Source: CAVRZJ01 sp964594125
GTDB lineage: Bacteria > Acidobacteriota > Thermoanaerobaculia > Thermoanaerobaculales > Thermoanaerobaculaceae
Assembly: GCA_964594125.1 (NCBI GenBank)
Contig: CAZQLL010000014.1
Location: forward strand, 1-64,000
Direction: 5' to 3'
Length of the DNA stretch: 64,000 nucleotides
Part shown: positions 44,974-56,361 of the stretch, piece by piece
Layout of the letters: the number at the start of each line of letters is the position of its first letter
Position numbering within the stretch: the stretch's first letter is position 1
The notes under the pieces: generated by a model
What the model saw: only the letters and a program-made list of their open reading frames with translations
Told to the model about the DNA's origin: nothing
Databases searched by the model: none
Position numbers and translations under genes: made by a program

Positions 44974-47025
44974 ATGAGCACGTGGATGAAGAGACGCCCC
45001 CTGGTCGCCGCCGCCGTCGTCGCCGGCGCCGTCGTGATCGAGCGCCTGCTCGCCGCGGCGGCGCCGGACGGCGCGCTGCACGGCGTCGCCGTCTTCTTCC
45101 TGGTCGTTTGCTGCGCCGGCGCGGCGTTTCTCGCCCTCCGCTGGCTCTGGCGCAAGGCGACCTACCGCGTCGGCGCCCGCCTCTTCTGGTCGTACCTTCT
45201 GATCGGTCTGGTGCCGTTCGTGCTCGCCGCGCTGCTGTCGACGGCGGCGCTCTACATGCTCGTGGGGCAGTATGCGGCGGTGCGTTTCGGCGACACCATG
45301 GAGCGCTGCGACGAGGCGCTCGCGCGGATCGGCGACGACGCCGCGCAGGCGCTCGCGGGACGCGGGCCGGCGGCTGCGGTCGAGCGCCTCGAGGCGGTGC
45401 GGCTCGCGCCGCCGGCGCCGCTGCCGCGCTTCGAATGGTCGCTCGCCGACGGAGGGCGCGCCCGCGCGAGCGCCGAGGGCGTGCCGCCGCCGCCCGCCTG
45501 GACCGCCGACGGGCCGTGGGCCGGAGCGCTCGCCGCCGACGGCCGGGTGTGGCAGGCATACGTGCGCAGGAGCGGCGCGCGGGTCGTGGCCTGTCTGCTG
45601 CCGCTCGACCTCGCGACCGCGCGCCGCTTCTCCGACACCCACTGGTTCGAGGTCAGGCTCGCCGCCGGCAAGGTCACGCGCGATGGAAACGGCGGCGACG
45701 TCGCGATCTCGCTCTCCGACGAGAACGCGGCGCCGGGAGACAGCGCCGGCGCGCGCCCGGGCGCCGGGATCACCATCGGCGGGGAGCAGCCGGCGGAGCG
45801 TGAGGTCGAGCCGGCGTGGCGGGGCCGCTCGGAGCCGGACGGCGGGTGGCTCGGGAAGGCGTGGGTGGTGTGGTTCAGGCTCGGCCCGCGCCTGACGGCA
45901 TGGAGCGACGGCCGCGAGGCCGCGGAGCGCCGCTCGGTGGCGCTGGTGCGCGCCTCTCCGCTCGCCGCCTGGCGCGATTTCACCAGCTCGCAGTACGAGG
46001 CGGGCAGGGGGTTCCTGGTTGCGCTCAAGGTGATGCTCTCGCTGTGCGCCGCGCTCTACGCGACAGCGGTGGGGATCGCGGCCGTCCAGATCCTCACCAT
46101 CACCCGCTCGACCGCCCGCCTGACGCGCGGCGCCCGCGAGGTGGCGCGCGGCAACCTCGACCACCGGATCCCGGTCAAGCGCCGCGACCAGCTCGGCGAC
46201 CTCGCGGTGTCGTTCAACCGGATGACCGACTCGGTGCGCGCGATGCTCGCCGAGGTGGCCGCGAAGGAGCACCTGCAGCGCGAGCTGGAGCTGGCGCGCG
46301 AGATCCAGGAGGGGCTGCTGCCGCCGCCCGCGATGCGCCACGGCGACCTCGCGGTATCGGCCCACTACCGGCCGGCGGCGGAGGTGGGCGGCGACTACTT
46401 CGACGTCTTCTCGGTCGCACCGCGGCGCCTGATCCTCGCGATCGGGGACGTCGCGGGCCACGGCGTGTCGACCGGCCTGCTGATGGCGATGGTGAAGTCG
46501 GCGGTGGCGACGCTGGTGCGCGAAGGGCGCACCGGCGTCGACCTCCTGCAGCGGGTGAACGCGCTGCTGCTCGACAACCCGCGGCGCCACCGGACGGCGT
46601 CCATCCTGCTGGCCGAGATCGACACCGGAGGTGAGCACGGCAGCGTGCGCCTGGCGAGCGCCGGCCACCCGCCGGCGTTCGTGGTCGCGGCGGACGGGTC
46701 CGTGAGCGAGGCGATGCAGTCGGCGCTGCCGCTCGGCCACCCGTGGCCCGACCCCCCAGGCGACCTCACCCTGCCGTTCGCGCCAGGCAGCCGCCTGGTG
46801 GTGTACTCGGACGGGCTCGTGGAGGCGGCCGGCGCCGACGGAGCGCCGCTCGGCTACGACGGCCTCGCCGCGGCGCTGCGGCGTCACGCGGCGCTGGGCG
46901 CCTCCGAGCTGCTCGCCGCGCTGCTCGCCGAGTTCGACCGCCACCTCGGCGAGCGGCCGCTCGTCGACGACCTCACCGTGGTGATCGTCGAGCGCGCCGC
47001 GAAGGCGGCCGGCGACGGCGTCTGA
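44974..47025 (+). CDS. Membrane-bound SpoIIE/RsbU-type PP2C phosphatase with HAMP domain
   Basis: 683 residues. Hydrophobic segments near residues 10-55 and 70-95, a periplasmic sensor region (about 95-345), another membrane segment (about 350-375), HAMP (ITRSTARLTRGAREVARGNL), a linker helix (LQRELELAREIQEGLLPPP) and the phosphatase (VGGDYFDVF, AIGDVAGHGVSTGLLMAM, YSDGLVEA, DDLTVVIV). It should dephosphorylate an anti-sigma antagonist or similar partner in response to an outside signal. No anti-sigma genes are nearby. Confidence 0.9.
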   Translation: MSTWMKRRPLVAAAVVAGAVVIERLLAAAAPDGALHGVAVFFLVVCCAGAAFLALRWLWRKATYRVGARLFWSYLLIGLVPFVLAALLSTAALYMLVGQYAAVRFGDTMERCDEALARIGDDAAQALAGRGPAAAVERLEAVRLAPPAPLPRFEWSLADGGRARASAEGVPPPPAWTADGPWAGALAADGRVWQAYVRRSGARVVACLLPLDLATARRFSDTHWFEVRLAAGKVTRDGNGGDVAISLSDENAAPGDSAGARPGAGITIGGEQPAEREVEPAWRGRSEPDGGWLGKAWVVWFRLGPRLTAWSDGREAAERRSVALVRASPLAAWRDFTSSQYEAGRGFLVALKVMLSLCAALYATAVGIAAVQILTITRSTARLTRGAREVARGNLDHRIPVKRRDQLGDLAVSFNRMTDSVRAMLAEVAAKEHLQRELELAREIQEGLLPPPAMRHGDLAVSAHYRPAAEVGGDYFDVFSVAPRRLILAIGDVAGHGVSTGLLMAMVKSAVATLVREGRTGVDLLQRVNALLLDNPRRHRTASILLAEIDTGGEHGSVRLASAGHPPAFVVAADGSVSEAMQSALPLGHPWPDPPGDLTLPFAPGSRLVVYSDGLVEAAGADGAPLGYDGLAAALRRHAALGASELLAALLAEFDRHLGERPLVDDLTVVIVERAAKAAGDGV

Positions 47026-47050
47026 GGGTGAGCGCCCGGGCCGCGGCGCA

Positions 47051-47075
47051 GGACCCGCGCGCCACGCGCGGGTCC
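47051..47075. terminator. Hairpin between convergent genes, possible bidirectional terminator
   Basis: GGACCCGCGCG pairs perfectly with CGCGCGGGTCC around a CCA loop. No T-run on either side. It sits between the SpoIIE-type gene and lon. Confidence 0.5.
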
Positions 47076-47089
47076 GCGGCGTCGGCGGG

Positions 47090-49528
<2,439 letters not shown>

Positions 49529-49610
49529 GGTGGCAACCCTCGTCTCCGGGCGGTGCAGAACAGCCGCCGCCCGCTATGACGAACCTGAGCGAGACGTGCT
49601 CATATTCCCG

Positions 49611-50624
49611 TCAGCGGGCGCGGGCCTGTCCCGAGTCGGGGTGCACCATCAGGCCGGAGACGTCGACCGCCTCGAGGTCGCGGCCCTTCACCTCGGCCAG
49701 CGCCCGCAGGGCGTCGTTGTCCCAGCGCTCGTCGGGGACGCCGGAGACGAACCAGTTGCCGCCGTTGTCCGCGAGCACGAGGCCGTACAGCTTCATCGCC
49801 ATCAGGATGGTGCGCACCGCGGGCGGGAAGGGGGAGAGGTCGAACGCCGCCCTGAGGCGGAAGCGCTGGCCCATCGGCGGGCGCGCCGGGTCCGTGCTCG
49901 ACGATGCGTAGTGGCGCGCCGGCCAGACGTACGCGCGGCGCGTGCGCGCCGCCGTGAACCGGATGGCGTGGCGGATCTCGCCGGCGGCGACCTCGTCCCA
50001 GCGCACCAGGCCGGGGAGAATCGGCAACCCGGCCGCGTCCGCGGAGGTCCAGGTGTCGGGCCGCAGGAGGTTGGAGCGGAGGTCGAACACCGCGCCTGAG
50101 CCGGCGTACCAGGAGCCGTCCTGCTGCGGGTACGTCGACCACGTCTCATAGAGGACGCAGCGATCGCGATCGAGCACCAGGACGTGGCGGTCGCCGTCGC
50201 TCCCCGCGCCGCCCTCGATCGGCGGATCGGGGGGGATCGGGTACGGTCCGGGGTCGCTCTCGTCTTCGTAGTCGAACGCGATCGGGACGAGCGGTTGCGA
50301 GCCGGGCACCACCGCGTATGGGATGCCGATCGGCCCGCCGTCCCAGAGTCCCGACCCGAAATCGGCATGCAGCCCCGTGCCGGCGCCGATGGTGGCGATG
50401 TACTCGGCGGAGCGCGGGTCGGCGGGCAGCGCGTCGACGCGCGTGTTCCAGATGGAGTCGGCGGGAAGCAGGGGACAACCGGCGATCGTCGGCCCCGGCT
50501 GCGGCCCCCGCGGCCGCAGGTGCCGGCGCGGCGCACCGGCGCCGGCCGCCGACCAGCCGTTGCACGTGGAGACGAGGATCGCGATGGCGGCCGCCAGCGT
50601 CGGCACCCAGCGCAGCGACTTCAT
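49611..50624 (-). CDS. Conserved secreted protein of unknown function
   Basis: 337 residues with a signal peptide (MKSLRWVPTLAAAIAILVST). The mature part has SIWNTRVDALPADPRSAEYI, IGIPYAVVPGSQPLVPIAF, ESDPGPYPIPPDPPIEGG and GDRHVLVLDRDRCVLYE; these look like conserved blocks of an extracellular family, but I cannot name an activity. A TACGGT hexamer lies 6 nt before the ATG, with no ribosome site. It is divergent from the kinase-like gene at 50756. Confidence 0.7.
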   Translation of the reverse strand: MKSLRWVPTLAAAIAILVSTCNGWSAAGAGAPRRHLRPRGPQPGPTIAGCPLLPADSIWNTRVDALPADPRSAEYIATIGAGTGLHADFGSGLWDGGPIGIPYAVVPGSQPLVPIAFDYEDESDPGPYPIPPDPPIEGGAGSDGDRHVLVLDRDRCVLYETWSTYPQQDGSWYAGSGAVFDLRSNLLRPDTWTSADAAGLPILPGLVRWDEVAAGEIRHAIRFTAARTRRAYVWPARHYASSSTDPARPPMGQRFRLRAAFDLSPFPPAVRTILMAMKLYGLVLADNGGNWFVSGVPDERWDNDALRALAEVKGRDLEAVDVSGLMVHPDSGQARAR

Positions 50625-50630
50625 GGTGCA

Positions 50631-50636
50631 ACCGTA
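50631..50636 (-). promoter_or_regulatory. -10 element of a possible leaderless transcript (50624 gene)
   Basis: TACGGT on the minus strand ends 6 nt before the ATG at 50624. Confidence 0.35.
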
Positions 50637-50658
50637 GCGCGGCGACTGCAACCGGCGT

Positions 50659-50681
50659 GTGCCCGGCGTCACATGCGGATG
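50659..50681 (+). promoter_or_regulatory. Upstream box shared by both kinase-like genes (copy 1)
   Basis: GTGCCCGGCG-N2-ACA-N-GCG-N-ATG. The same 23-bp block, with only four differences, lies at 61091-61113 before the second kinase-like gene. It ends 19 nt before the -35 element. It is a candidate binding site for one of the response regulators of this locus. Confidence 0.55.
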
Positions 50682-50700
50682 CCCGCAGCGGCGAGCGGGC

Positions 50701-50728
50701 TTGAAATCGCCGGCAAACCGGGTATCGT
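50701..50728 (+). promoter_or_regulatory. Promoter of kinase-like gene 1
   Basis: TTGAAA, 16-nt spacer, TATCGT, 27 nt before the ATG. It matches in layout the promoter at 61122-61149. Confidence 0.55.
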
Positions 50729-50755
50729 TGTCACCGGCATGTGAAAGGGTGAACG

Positions 50756-51589
50756 ATGCCGATAATCACGATCTCCAGAGGCTCGATGAGCGGCGGGCAA
50801 GCATTGGCGGAGTGCGTCGCGTCGGCGCTCCAGATCCCCTGCGTCGGCCGCGAGATCCTGGTTGCGGCGGCGGCCAAGGTCGGGATCTCGGCGGAGGTGC
50901 TCGGTGCCCGCCTCGAGACGTCGCCCAACGTCTGGGACAGGTTCTCGACGGAGCGGGCGCAGTACGTGGCCGCCGTGCAGTCGGCGCTCGCGGACCTCGT
51001 CGCGGCGGGCGACCTCGTCTACCACGGCCACGCCGGCCATCTGCTCCTGCGGGGTCTGCCCGCGGTCGTGCGCGTCCGCCTGATCGCGCCCATGCCGATG
51101 CGCGTGCGGGCGGTGATGGAGCGCCAGCACCTGAAGCCGGATGCGGCGCTGGAGCATATCCGCAAGGTCGACGAGAATCGGGTCCGCTGGACGCGCTTTT
51201 TGTACAACGTCGATCTGACGGACCCCGGTCTCTACGACCTGGTACTGAGCCTGGAGACCATGTCGGTCCGCAGCGCCTGCGGCGTGGTCTCAGCGGCCGC
51301 CCGCGCGCCCGAGTTCGCCATCACGCCCGAGGTGCGCAAGGCGCAGGCCGACTTCGCGCTGGCCGCGCGCGTCAGGCTCGCCCTGGCGACGCAACCGGCG
51401 GCGCGAGGGCTGGACCTGGCGGTGAGGGCGGACAGCGGTGCGGTGACGATCACCGGCGCCCCGCCCGAGGCGGCAAGCCTCGCGAGCGCCGGCGCGCGGC
51501 TCGAGGGCGAGCTGAGGGCGATTGCGGCCGGTGTGCCCGGCGTCGTCGGCGTCACGGTGACGGTGAGCCCGTTCCAACCGAAAGCGTAG
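50756..51589 (+). CDS. Cytidylate-kinase-like protein with C-terminal BON-like domain (copy 1)
   Basis: 277 residues. The N-terminal 190 residues match the cytidylate-kinase-like family: PIITISRGSMSGGQALAECV is its modified P-loop, then CVGREI, GDLVYHGHAGHLLLRG and RVRLIAPMPMRVRAVMERQ (lid-like Arg residues). The C-terminal 75 residues (SGAVTITGAPPEAAS, PGVVGVTVTVSP) resemble a BON domain. It is soluble. Length and plan are identical to the second copy at 61184. True nucleotide kinase activity is unproven; a regulatory phosphotransfer role is possible. Confidence 0.8.
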   Translation: MPIITISRGSMSGGQALAECVASALQIPCVGREILVAAAAKVGISAEVLGARLETSPNVWDRFSTERAQYVAAVQSALADLVAAGDLVYHGHAGHLLLRGLPAVVRVRLIAPMPMRVRAVMERQHLKPDAALEHIRKVDENRVRWTRFLYNVDLTDPGLYDLVLSLETMSVRSACGVVSAAARAPEFAITPEVRKAQADFALAARVRLALATQPAARGLDLAVRADSGAVTITGAPPEAASLASAGARLEGELRAIAAGVPGVVGVTVTVSPFQPKA

Positions 51590-51644
51590 CGGTGGGCCGG
51601 GGCTTGGCGCAGCCGCCGGCGGCGGCTGCGCGGGGAGGACGCGG

Positions 51645-52055
51645 GTGGAGGGAGCAGCGGCCGGGAGGCCACCGACGCGCGTGCTCGTGGTCGACGACGA
51701 GGTCGACTTCGCCACCGCCCTCACCGCTCGCCTCAGGAGGCGCGGGTTCGATGCCACGGCAGTGTTTTCGGGCGCTGCGGCCATTGCTGCCGCTGGCGCC
51801 GGCGGTGTCGACGTCATGATCCTCGACCTCAAGATGCCGGGGATCGACGGGCTCGCGGCGCTGCGGAGCGTGCGTGCTGCGGCGCCCTCGTGCCAGGTGA
51901 TCGTGCTCACGGGCCACGGCACCGTGGCGAGCGGCATCGAGGGGATGCAGGTCGGCGCCGAGGATTTCCTGCAGAAGCCGGTCGACATCGAGACGTTGTG
52001 CACGGCGATCATCGCGGCCGCGGAGGGCGCTCGCCGCGCCCCCGGCGCCGAGTGA
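51645..52055 (+). CDS. Response regulator, receiver domain only (copy 1)
   Basis: 136 residues, GTG start. CheY-like: VLVVDDEVDF (acidic pair), MILDLKMPG (phospho-acceptor Asp about 61), VIVLTGHGTVASG (Thr) and FLQKPVDIETL (Lys). No output domain, so it acts through protein contacts. It lies between the kinase-like gene and the small membrane protein gene; its partner histidine kinase is probably the one at 56758-58452. Confidence 0.9.
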   Translation: MEGAAAGRPPTRVLVVDDEVDFATALTARLRRRGFDATAVFSGAAAIAAAGAGGVDVMILDLKMPGIDGLAALRSVRAAAPSCQVIVLTGHGTVASGIEGMQVGAEDFLQKPVDIETLCTAIIAAAEGARRAPGAE

Positions 52056-52072
52056 CCCGAAGGAGGTCGTTG

Positions 52073-52402
52073 ATGGAGGAGAGAGGCAGCGGTTGCGTGT
52101 ACGGGCGGTGGCAGCGGTTCGCGCTCGCGGCCGGCGTGGCGGTGTGCGCGCTGGCCGGCAGCGAAGCACTCGCGGCGGGCGGCGGCAAGCCGGCGAAGAA
52201 GCTGGTGAATGTCGCCGACACCCGGGCGATGGAGCCGGGCCTGGGCCGTTTCATCGCGGACGTCTACAACTCGAGCCTGTGGCTGTACGGGGGCCTCGTC
52301 GTCGTCACGATGGTCGGCATGGGCCTGGTTCTCGGCCTCTCCGTCGACCGGTTGATGGGGCTGCTCGGCATCAACCTCGGCAAGCTCGAGCACCACGAGT
52401 AG
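52073..52402 (+). CDS. Small membrane protein preceding TSUP transporter (copy 1)
   Basis: 109 residues. N-terminal signal-like segment (RFALAAGVAVCALAGSEALA), a short linker, and one membrane helix (LWLYGGLVVVTMVGMGLVLGL), ending SVDRLMGLLGINLGKLEHH. The tail resembles the shorter protein at 62069 (RLIERTFGVELGK). AAGGAGG precedes the ATG. It probably forms a unit with the TSUP transporter encoded 25 nt downstream. Confidence 0.75.
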   Translation: MEERGSGCVYGRWQRFALAAGVAVCALAGSEALAAGGGKPAKKLVNVADTRAMEPGLGRFIADVYNSSLWLYGGLVVVTMVGMGLVLGLSVDRLMGLLGINLGKLEHHE

Positions 52403-52427
52403 CGGCGGCCGCGAGGAGGCGAGACCC

Positions 52428-53462
52428 ATGGACATGTTCACCATCTACCTGCCGATCGCGGGAATCCAGTTCAACGTGCTCGTGCTCCTGCTGATCGGCT
52501 TCACCGTCGGGGTCTGCGGCGGGTTCTTCGGCATCGGCGGCGCCTGGATCGTGACGCCCGCCCTCAACATCTTCGGGTTCCCGATGCCGTACGCGATCGG
52601 TACCGACCTGGCGCACATCGGCGGCAAGTCGATCGTCTCGACGATCAGGCACGGCAAGTTCGGCAACGTAGACGTCAAGCTCGGCGCCTCGATGATCGTG
52701 GGAACGACGATCGGCATGGAGCTGGGCGCCAACCTGGTGATGGCGCTCGAGCGCGCGGGGCTGGCGGAGTCGTACATCCGCAAGAGCTACATCGTGTTCC
52801 TGACGCTCATCGGCTCGTACGTGCTGTACGACTACCTGCAGTTCACCCGCAAGCAGCGGGTGCAGGCGAAGGAGGCCGGGAAGACGGTTGTGGCCAGCAC
52901 CTTCGCGCAGCGGCTGCAGCGGCTGCACATCCCGCCGATGATCCACTTCGAGGCGTCGGGCATCACCTGCTCGCTGTGGCTGCCGGTGCTGGTCGGCCTC
53001 ACCACCGGGGTGGTGGCGAGCGTGCTCGGGGTCGGCGGCGGGTTCATCCGCATGCCGGCGCTGATCTACCTGGTCGGCTGCCCGACGGTTGTTGCGGTCG
53101 GGACCGACCTGTTCGAGGTGATGATCACCGGCGCCTACGGCGCCTTCACCTACGGCGTCAAGGGGAGGGTCGACCTGCTCGCCGCGATGTGGATGCTGCT
53201 CGGCGCGGCGATCGGCGCCCAGCTCGGCACCGTGGCGGTCAAGTACGTGCGCGGCTACTCGATCCGACTGCTGTTCGCCATCACCATCTTTATCGCATGC
53301 GGCTCCGTGGTGATGAAGCAGCTCGAGTGGCAGCTCGCGTCGTCGATCACCATCCTGGTCGCCGGCGTAGCGATCTCGGCGGTGATCATCGGCTGGCTGG
53401 TCATAGGCATTCGCAAGGAGCGCGCCGCGGCCCGCCGGGCGGGTCAGGGCCTCACCCTCTAG
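52428..53462 (+). CDS. TSUP (TauE/SafE-type) anion transporter (copy 1)
   Basis: 344 residues with about eight membrane helices. Both half-repeats of the family are clear: VGVCGGFFGIGGAWIVTPAL and ASVLGVGGGFIRMPALIYLV, and the FGNVDVKLGASMIVG and TDLFEVM stretches. TSUP proteins move sulfite, sulfoacetate, sulfate or other organic and inorganic anions. The linker between halves is about 60 residues. A second copy lies at 62257. The substrate cannot be told from the sequence. Confidence 0.88.
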   Translation: MDMFTIYLPIAGIQFNVLVLLLIGFTVGVCGGFFGIGGAWIVTPALNIFGFPMPYAIGTDLAHIGGKSIVSTIRHGKFGNVDVKLGASMIVGTTIGMELGANLVMALERAGLAESYIRKSYIVFLTLIGSYVLYDYLQFTRKQRVQAKEAGKTVVASTFAQRLQRLHIPPMIHFEASGITCSLWLPVLVGLTTGVVASVLGVGGGFIRMPALIYLVGCPTVVAVGTDLFEVMITGAYGAFTYGVKGRVDLLAAMWMLLGAAIGAQLGTVAVKYVRGYSIRLLFAITIFIACGSVVMKQLEWQLASSITILVAGVAISAVIIGWLVIGIRKERAAARRAGQGLTL

Positions 53463-53473
53463 GAGGTGTTGCC

Positions 53474-53800
53474 GTGAGATCGAGCTGCGTGGCACTCGCG
53501 TGTCTGACCGCCGCCGCGGCGCTTTCGGCGTGCTTCGCCGCGCCGGAGGTGTACCAGGGGGAGGTCGTGAGCTTCGATGCCGGCACCCAGGTGGTGGTTG
53601 TCAGGGACGAGCGGCCGCCGCACCAGGAGATGTCGTTCGTTGTCGCCGGCGGCGAGCTCGGCGCCGGTCTGCAGCCCGGGGACGAGGTGCGCCTCGCGTT
53701 CGTCAGGGAACGGGACCATGCCCGGGCCCTCCGGGTGATGAACCTGACCCGTCAGGCTGAAGTGGGCGGCAAGGGGAAGGCTGGAGGCGCGGAGCACTGA
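53474..53800 (+). CDS. Lipoprotein with CusF-like OB fold
   Basis: 108 residues, GTG start after AGGAGGTG. The signal ends in a lipobox (ALSAC) at about residue 19-20. The mature part (GEVVSFDAGTQVVVVRDERP, HQEMSFVVAG, GLQPGDEVRLAFVRERDHAR) has the layout of CusF-type small OB folds, but the usual Met/Trp metal ligands are only partly present. Last gene of the first TSUP unit. Metal binding is a guess. Confidence 0.65.
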   Translation: MRSSCVALACLTAAAALSACFAAPEVYQGEVVSFDAGTQVVVVRDERPPHQEMSFVVAGGELGAGLQPGDEVRLAFVRERDHARALRVMNLTRQAEVGGKGKAGGAEH

Positions 53801-53812
53801 TCGCCAGCCGCC

Positions 53813-53831
53813 GCGGCGCGGCACGCGCCGC
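53813..53831. terminator. Hairpin between convergent genes, possible terminator
   Basis: GCGGCGCG pairs with CGCGCCGC around GCA. No T-run. It lies between the lipoprotein gene and the minus-strand PEP-synthase-like gene. Confidence 0.4.
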
Positions 53832-53853
53832 AGCGGCCTCCGGAAGCGGCGGA

Positions 53854-56361
53854 TCAGAACTTCTCCAGCTCGTCCGCGATGAACGCCCGCGCGAAGAACT
53901 CGGGGCTGGATTCCGAGTCCATGAGCATGTCGAGTTGGCGGGCGCACATCGTCAGCTGACCGAGGGCGACGAGGCGGGCGAGGATGGTGTCGCGGTCGTA
54001 CTTCTGCATCCTCGCGACCAGCAGGTCGGATCGCGTCTGCACCGTGAAGTCCAAATGCGACAGCACGGCGCTGATGAAGCGGACCCGCCGCGCGCGGCGA
54101 GACGAATCGGCGGCGCCGCCGGCGAAGCGGAAGTGGATGTAGTTCTTGTTGAGGCTGGCGCCGCAGTAGGTGTCGATCGTCGAGAAGTGGTAGCCGGCCT
54201 TGGTCGAGAAGTTCAGGTAGCGGTCGGAGACGATGGCGTACGAAGCACGGCCGACCTTAAGCGCCTCCGGCGGCGGCCCCGCCATACTCTCGCCCAGCAC
54301 CGACAGGAAGCCGCGCGCCGACAGCGGCCGCGGCCTGTCCCAGCGCAGGCGCGGGTCCAGCATGCCGGACAGGAACGCCTTCAGCGGCTCGGAGGCGACG
54401 TCGGCGGCGGCGATCTCGTTCCCGTCCGGGAGCCCCTCGCGCAGGCCGCCGCCGACGTCGAACACGTGGATCGTGAGCGGCAGGCGGACGGCGAGCGTGC
54501 GGGCGTGGTGGGTGTCGGACGACGCGAGGTCGCCGTAGTGGAACATCACCTCGAACGCCTTCTCGTGCACGAAGCGGGTGATGTCGTGCAGCGATCGGCA
54601 GTAGCGCGGCCGGAACTCCCTGCTGGCCGGGTCGGTGAGCGCCAGCGGCGTCACCAGGCGGGCGATCCGGCGCAAGGTGAGCAGAGCGGGCGTCTCGACC
54701 GGGGCGTCCGGCGCCGCCTTGAGGTGCGCCTGGACGAGGATGCCGGCGAACACCTGCCGGCGCGTCGCGTCGACGGTGACCGGCTCGCCGGGCTGCAGGA
54801 AGCTGGTGGCCCGCCCGGCGCCGACGATGGCGGGCACGGCGTACTCGCGGGCGAGGGAGGCCATGTGGCCGGTCGGCGAGCCGACGTCGGTGACGATAGC
54901 GGCGCAACGCGCCATCACGCGCGAGAAGGTGGGCGAGGAGTGGCGTGCGACCAGGACGCCGCCGTCAGGGAACGAGTCGAGCTCCTCGTCCCGGCGGATG
55001 AAGACTGCCGGCCCGGCGCCGACGCCGGGGCACGCCGTCAGGCCGCCGACGAGCAGCGGGGGATCGTCGGCGAGCGGCTCGTCGCCGCCCGCGCGCGGCG
55101 CCGGCGCCACCACCATCGGCCGGCTCTGCAGGATGTACAGAGCGTCCGGCGCCTCCCTGGCCCACTCGATCTCCTGCGGGCCGCCGAAGCAGCGCTCGAG
55201 GCGGCGGGCGGCCTGGAGCAGCTCGAGCAGGTCGGCGTTGGAGAGCAGGGAGCTGTTGGGCGAGGCGGCAGCGTCCCCCACCACCCACACCTGCGCGCCA
55301 TGCTCGCCCGACGCGACGCCGTCCGAGAGCCCAGGCACCGCGCTCACCACGATCGACTCGGCGGCCGGCGCCTCCGGGCGCCGCGAGAACATGATGCCGC
55401 TGCAGCGCGGCGAGAGCATGCTGACGCAGCCGACCGCCATCGTCGCCTCGTACGCCGTCATGCCGTGCTCGAAGCGGTAGGCGACCGCGCTCGGGTTGTA
55501 GGCGCTGGCGAGCACCGCGCGGTACGCGTCGAGGAGGCGGGCGCGGGAGACGCCGAGCTCGGTGTGGTACTGGCCGGCGTGCGACGCCTGCGTGTCCTCC
55601 CCGACGGCGCTCGAGCGCATCGCAACGGGCACGTCGGCGCCGGCGAAGAGCGCGTCGTAGGCGCCGAGGATCGCGTCGGCGATCCCCTCCGGCACGGGCG
55701 CCCGCACGATCGCGTCGGCGACCTCGCGGCAGGCGTCGGAGAGCGCCGCCGCGTCCTCCCTCGTCTCGAGCAGCGACTCCAGCCGCTCCGCGCGCCCCCA
55801 CAGCTCGTTGGCGGCCATGAACGCCGCCGACGCCGCCGTGGTGATGACGAACCCGTCGGGCACGGCGAGCCGGGCGCAGGCGCGGATCTCGCCGAGGTGC
55901 GCCATCTTGGTGCCGGCGGCGCCGACGTGCTGCAGGCGGAGGTCGGCGAGCGGGATCACCAGCGGCTGGCCGGCGTGGTCCTCGGGGGCGGGGCAGATCG
56001 CCTCGATCCCGGCGCTGACCGCGCGCAACGCGTCGTACAGCTCGGCGTGCCGGTTGGCGGCGAGCTGGTTGAGGTCCTTCACCATCACGAAGACGTCCAT
56101 CGCGGCCTTGCGGACGCGCTGCACCATCGCGTCGAGGGCGAACGGCGCGCGGCCGGAGAGACGGTCCTCGATGTCGGCGATCACCTGCAGCGTGCTGTCG
56201 TTGAGCGCGAGGATCTCGCGGAACCGCTCGTACATCAGGCGGAAACGCGCGGCCTCCGCGGAGGTGCCGGCCGGCGCGGCGCGCCGCCGCAGCGCCCGCC
56301 AGGCGTCGCGCAGGCGTCCGCCGGCGCTCGCGCGGCCGTCGCCGGGGCGGCGGGGGCTCAC
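53854..56361 (-). CDS. PEP-synthase-like protein without PEP barrel (copy 1)
   Basis: 835 residues, GTG start overlapping the response-regulator stop. A helical N-terminus (to about 125) precedes the pyruvate-phosphate-dikinase nucleotide-binding domain (about 135-415), with VPVAMRSSAVGEDTQASHAGQ (about 244-264) and LYILQSRPM. A swivel domain follows with the phospho-histidine motif VGSPTGHMASLARE (H499). The PEP/pyruvate barrel is missing. Instead residues about 580-835 form a domain shared with copy 2: CRSLHDITRF, FDVGGGLREGLPDG, AGYHFSTIDTYCGAS, NYIHFRFAGG. It may phosphorylate its own histidine from ATP and pass the phosphate on. Last gene of the minus-strand operon. Confidence 0.82.
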   Translation of the reverse strand: MSPRRPGDGRASAGGRLRDAWRALRRRAAPAGTSAEAARFRLMYERFREILALNDSTLQVIADIEDRLSGRAPFALDAMVQRVRKAAMDVFVMVKDLNQLAANRHAELYDALRAVSAGIEAICPAPEDHAGQPLVIPLADLRLQHVGAAGTKMAHLGEIRACARLAVPDGFVITTAASAAFMAANELWGRAERLESLLETREDAAALSDACREVADAIVRAPVPEGIADAILGAYDALFAGADVPVAMRSSAVGEDTQASHAGQYHTELGVSRARLLDAYRAVLASAYNPSAVAYRFEHGMTAYEATMAVGCVSMLSPRCSGIMFSRRPEAPAAESIVVSAVPGLSDGVASGEHGAQVWVVGDAAASPNSSLLSNADLLELLQAARRLERCFGGPQEIEWAREAPDALYILQSRPMVVAPAPRAGGDEPLADDPPLLVGGLTACPGVGAGPAVFIRRDEELDSFPDGGVLVARHSSPTFSRVMARCAAIVTDVGSPTGHMASLAREYAVPAIVGAGRATSFLQPGEPVTVDATRRQVFAGILVQAHLKAAPDAPVETPALLTLRRIARLVTPLALTDPASREFRPRYCRSLHDITRFVHEKAFEVMFHYGDLASSDTHHARTLAVRLPLTIHVFDVGGGLREGLPDGNEIAAADVASEPLKAFLSGMLDPRLRWDRPRPLSARGFLSVLGESMAGPPPEALKVGRASYAIVSDRYLNFSTKAGYHFSTIDTYCGASLNKNYIHFRFAGGAADSSRRARRVRFISAVLSHLDFTVQTRSDLLVARMQKYDRDTILARLVALGQLTMCARQLDMLMDSESSPEFFARAFIADELEKF

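Noticed and set aside
42090..45155. 1021-codon minus-strand reading frame over the epimerase, the GT-C-like gene and the start of the SpoIIE-type gene
   Set aside because: Antisense frame kept open only by high GC; no domain, no ribosome site, and it crosses three real genes.
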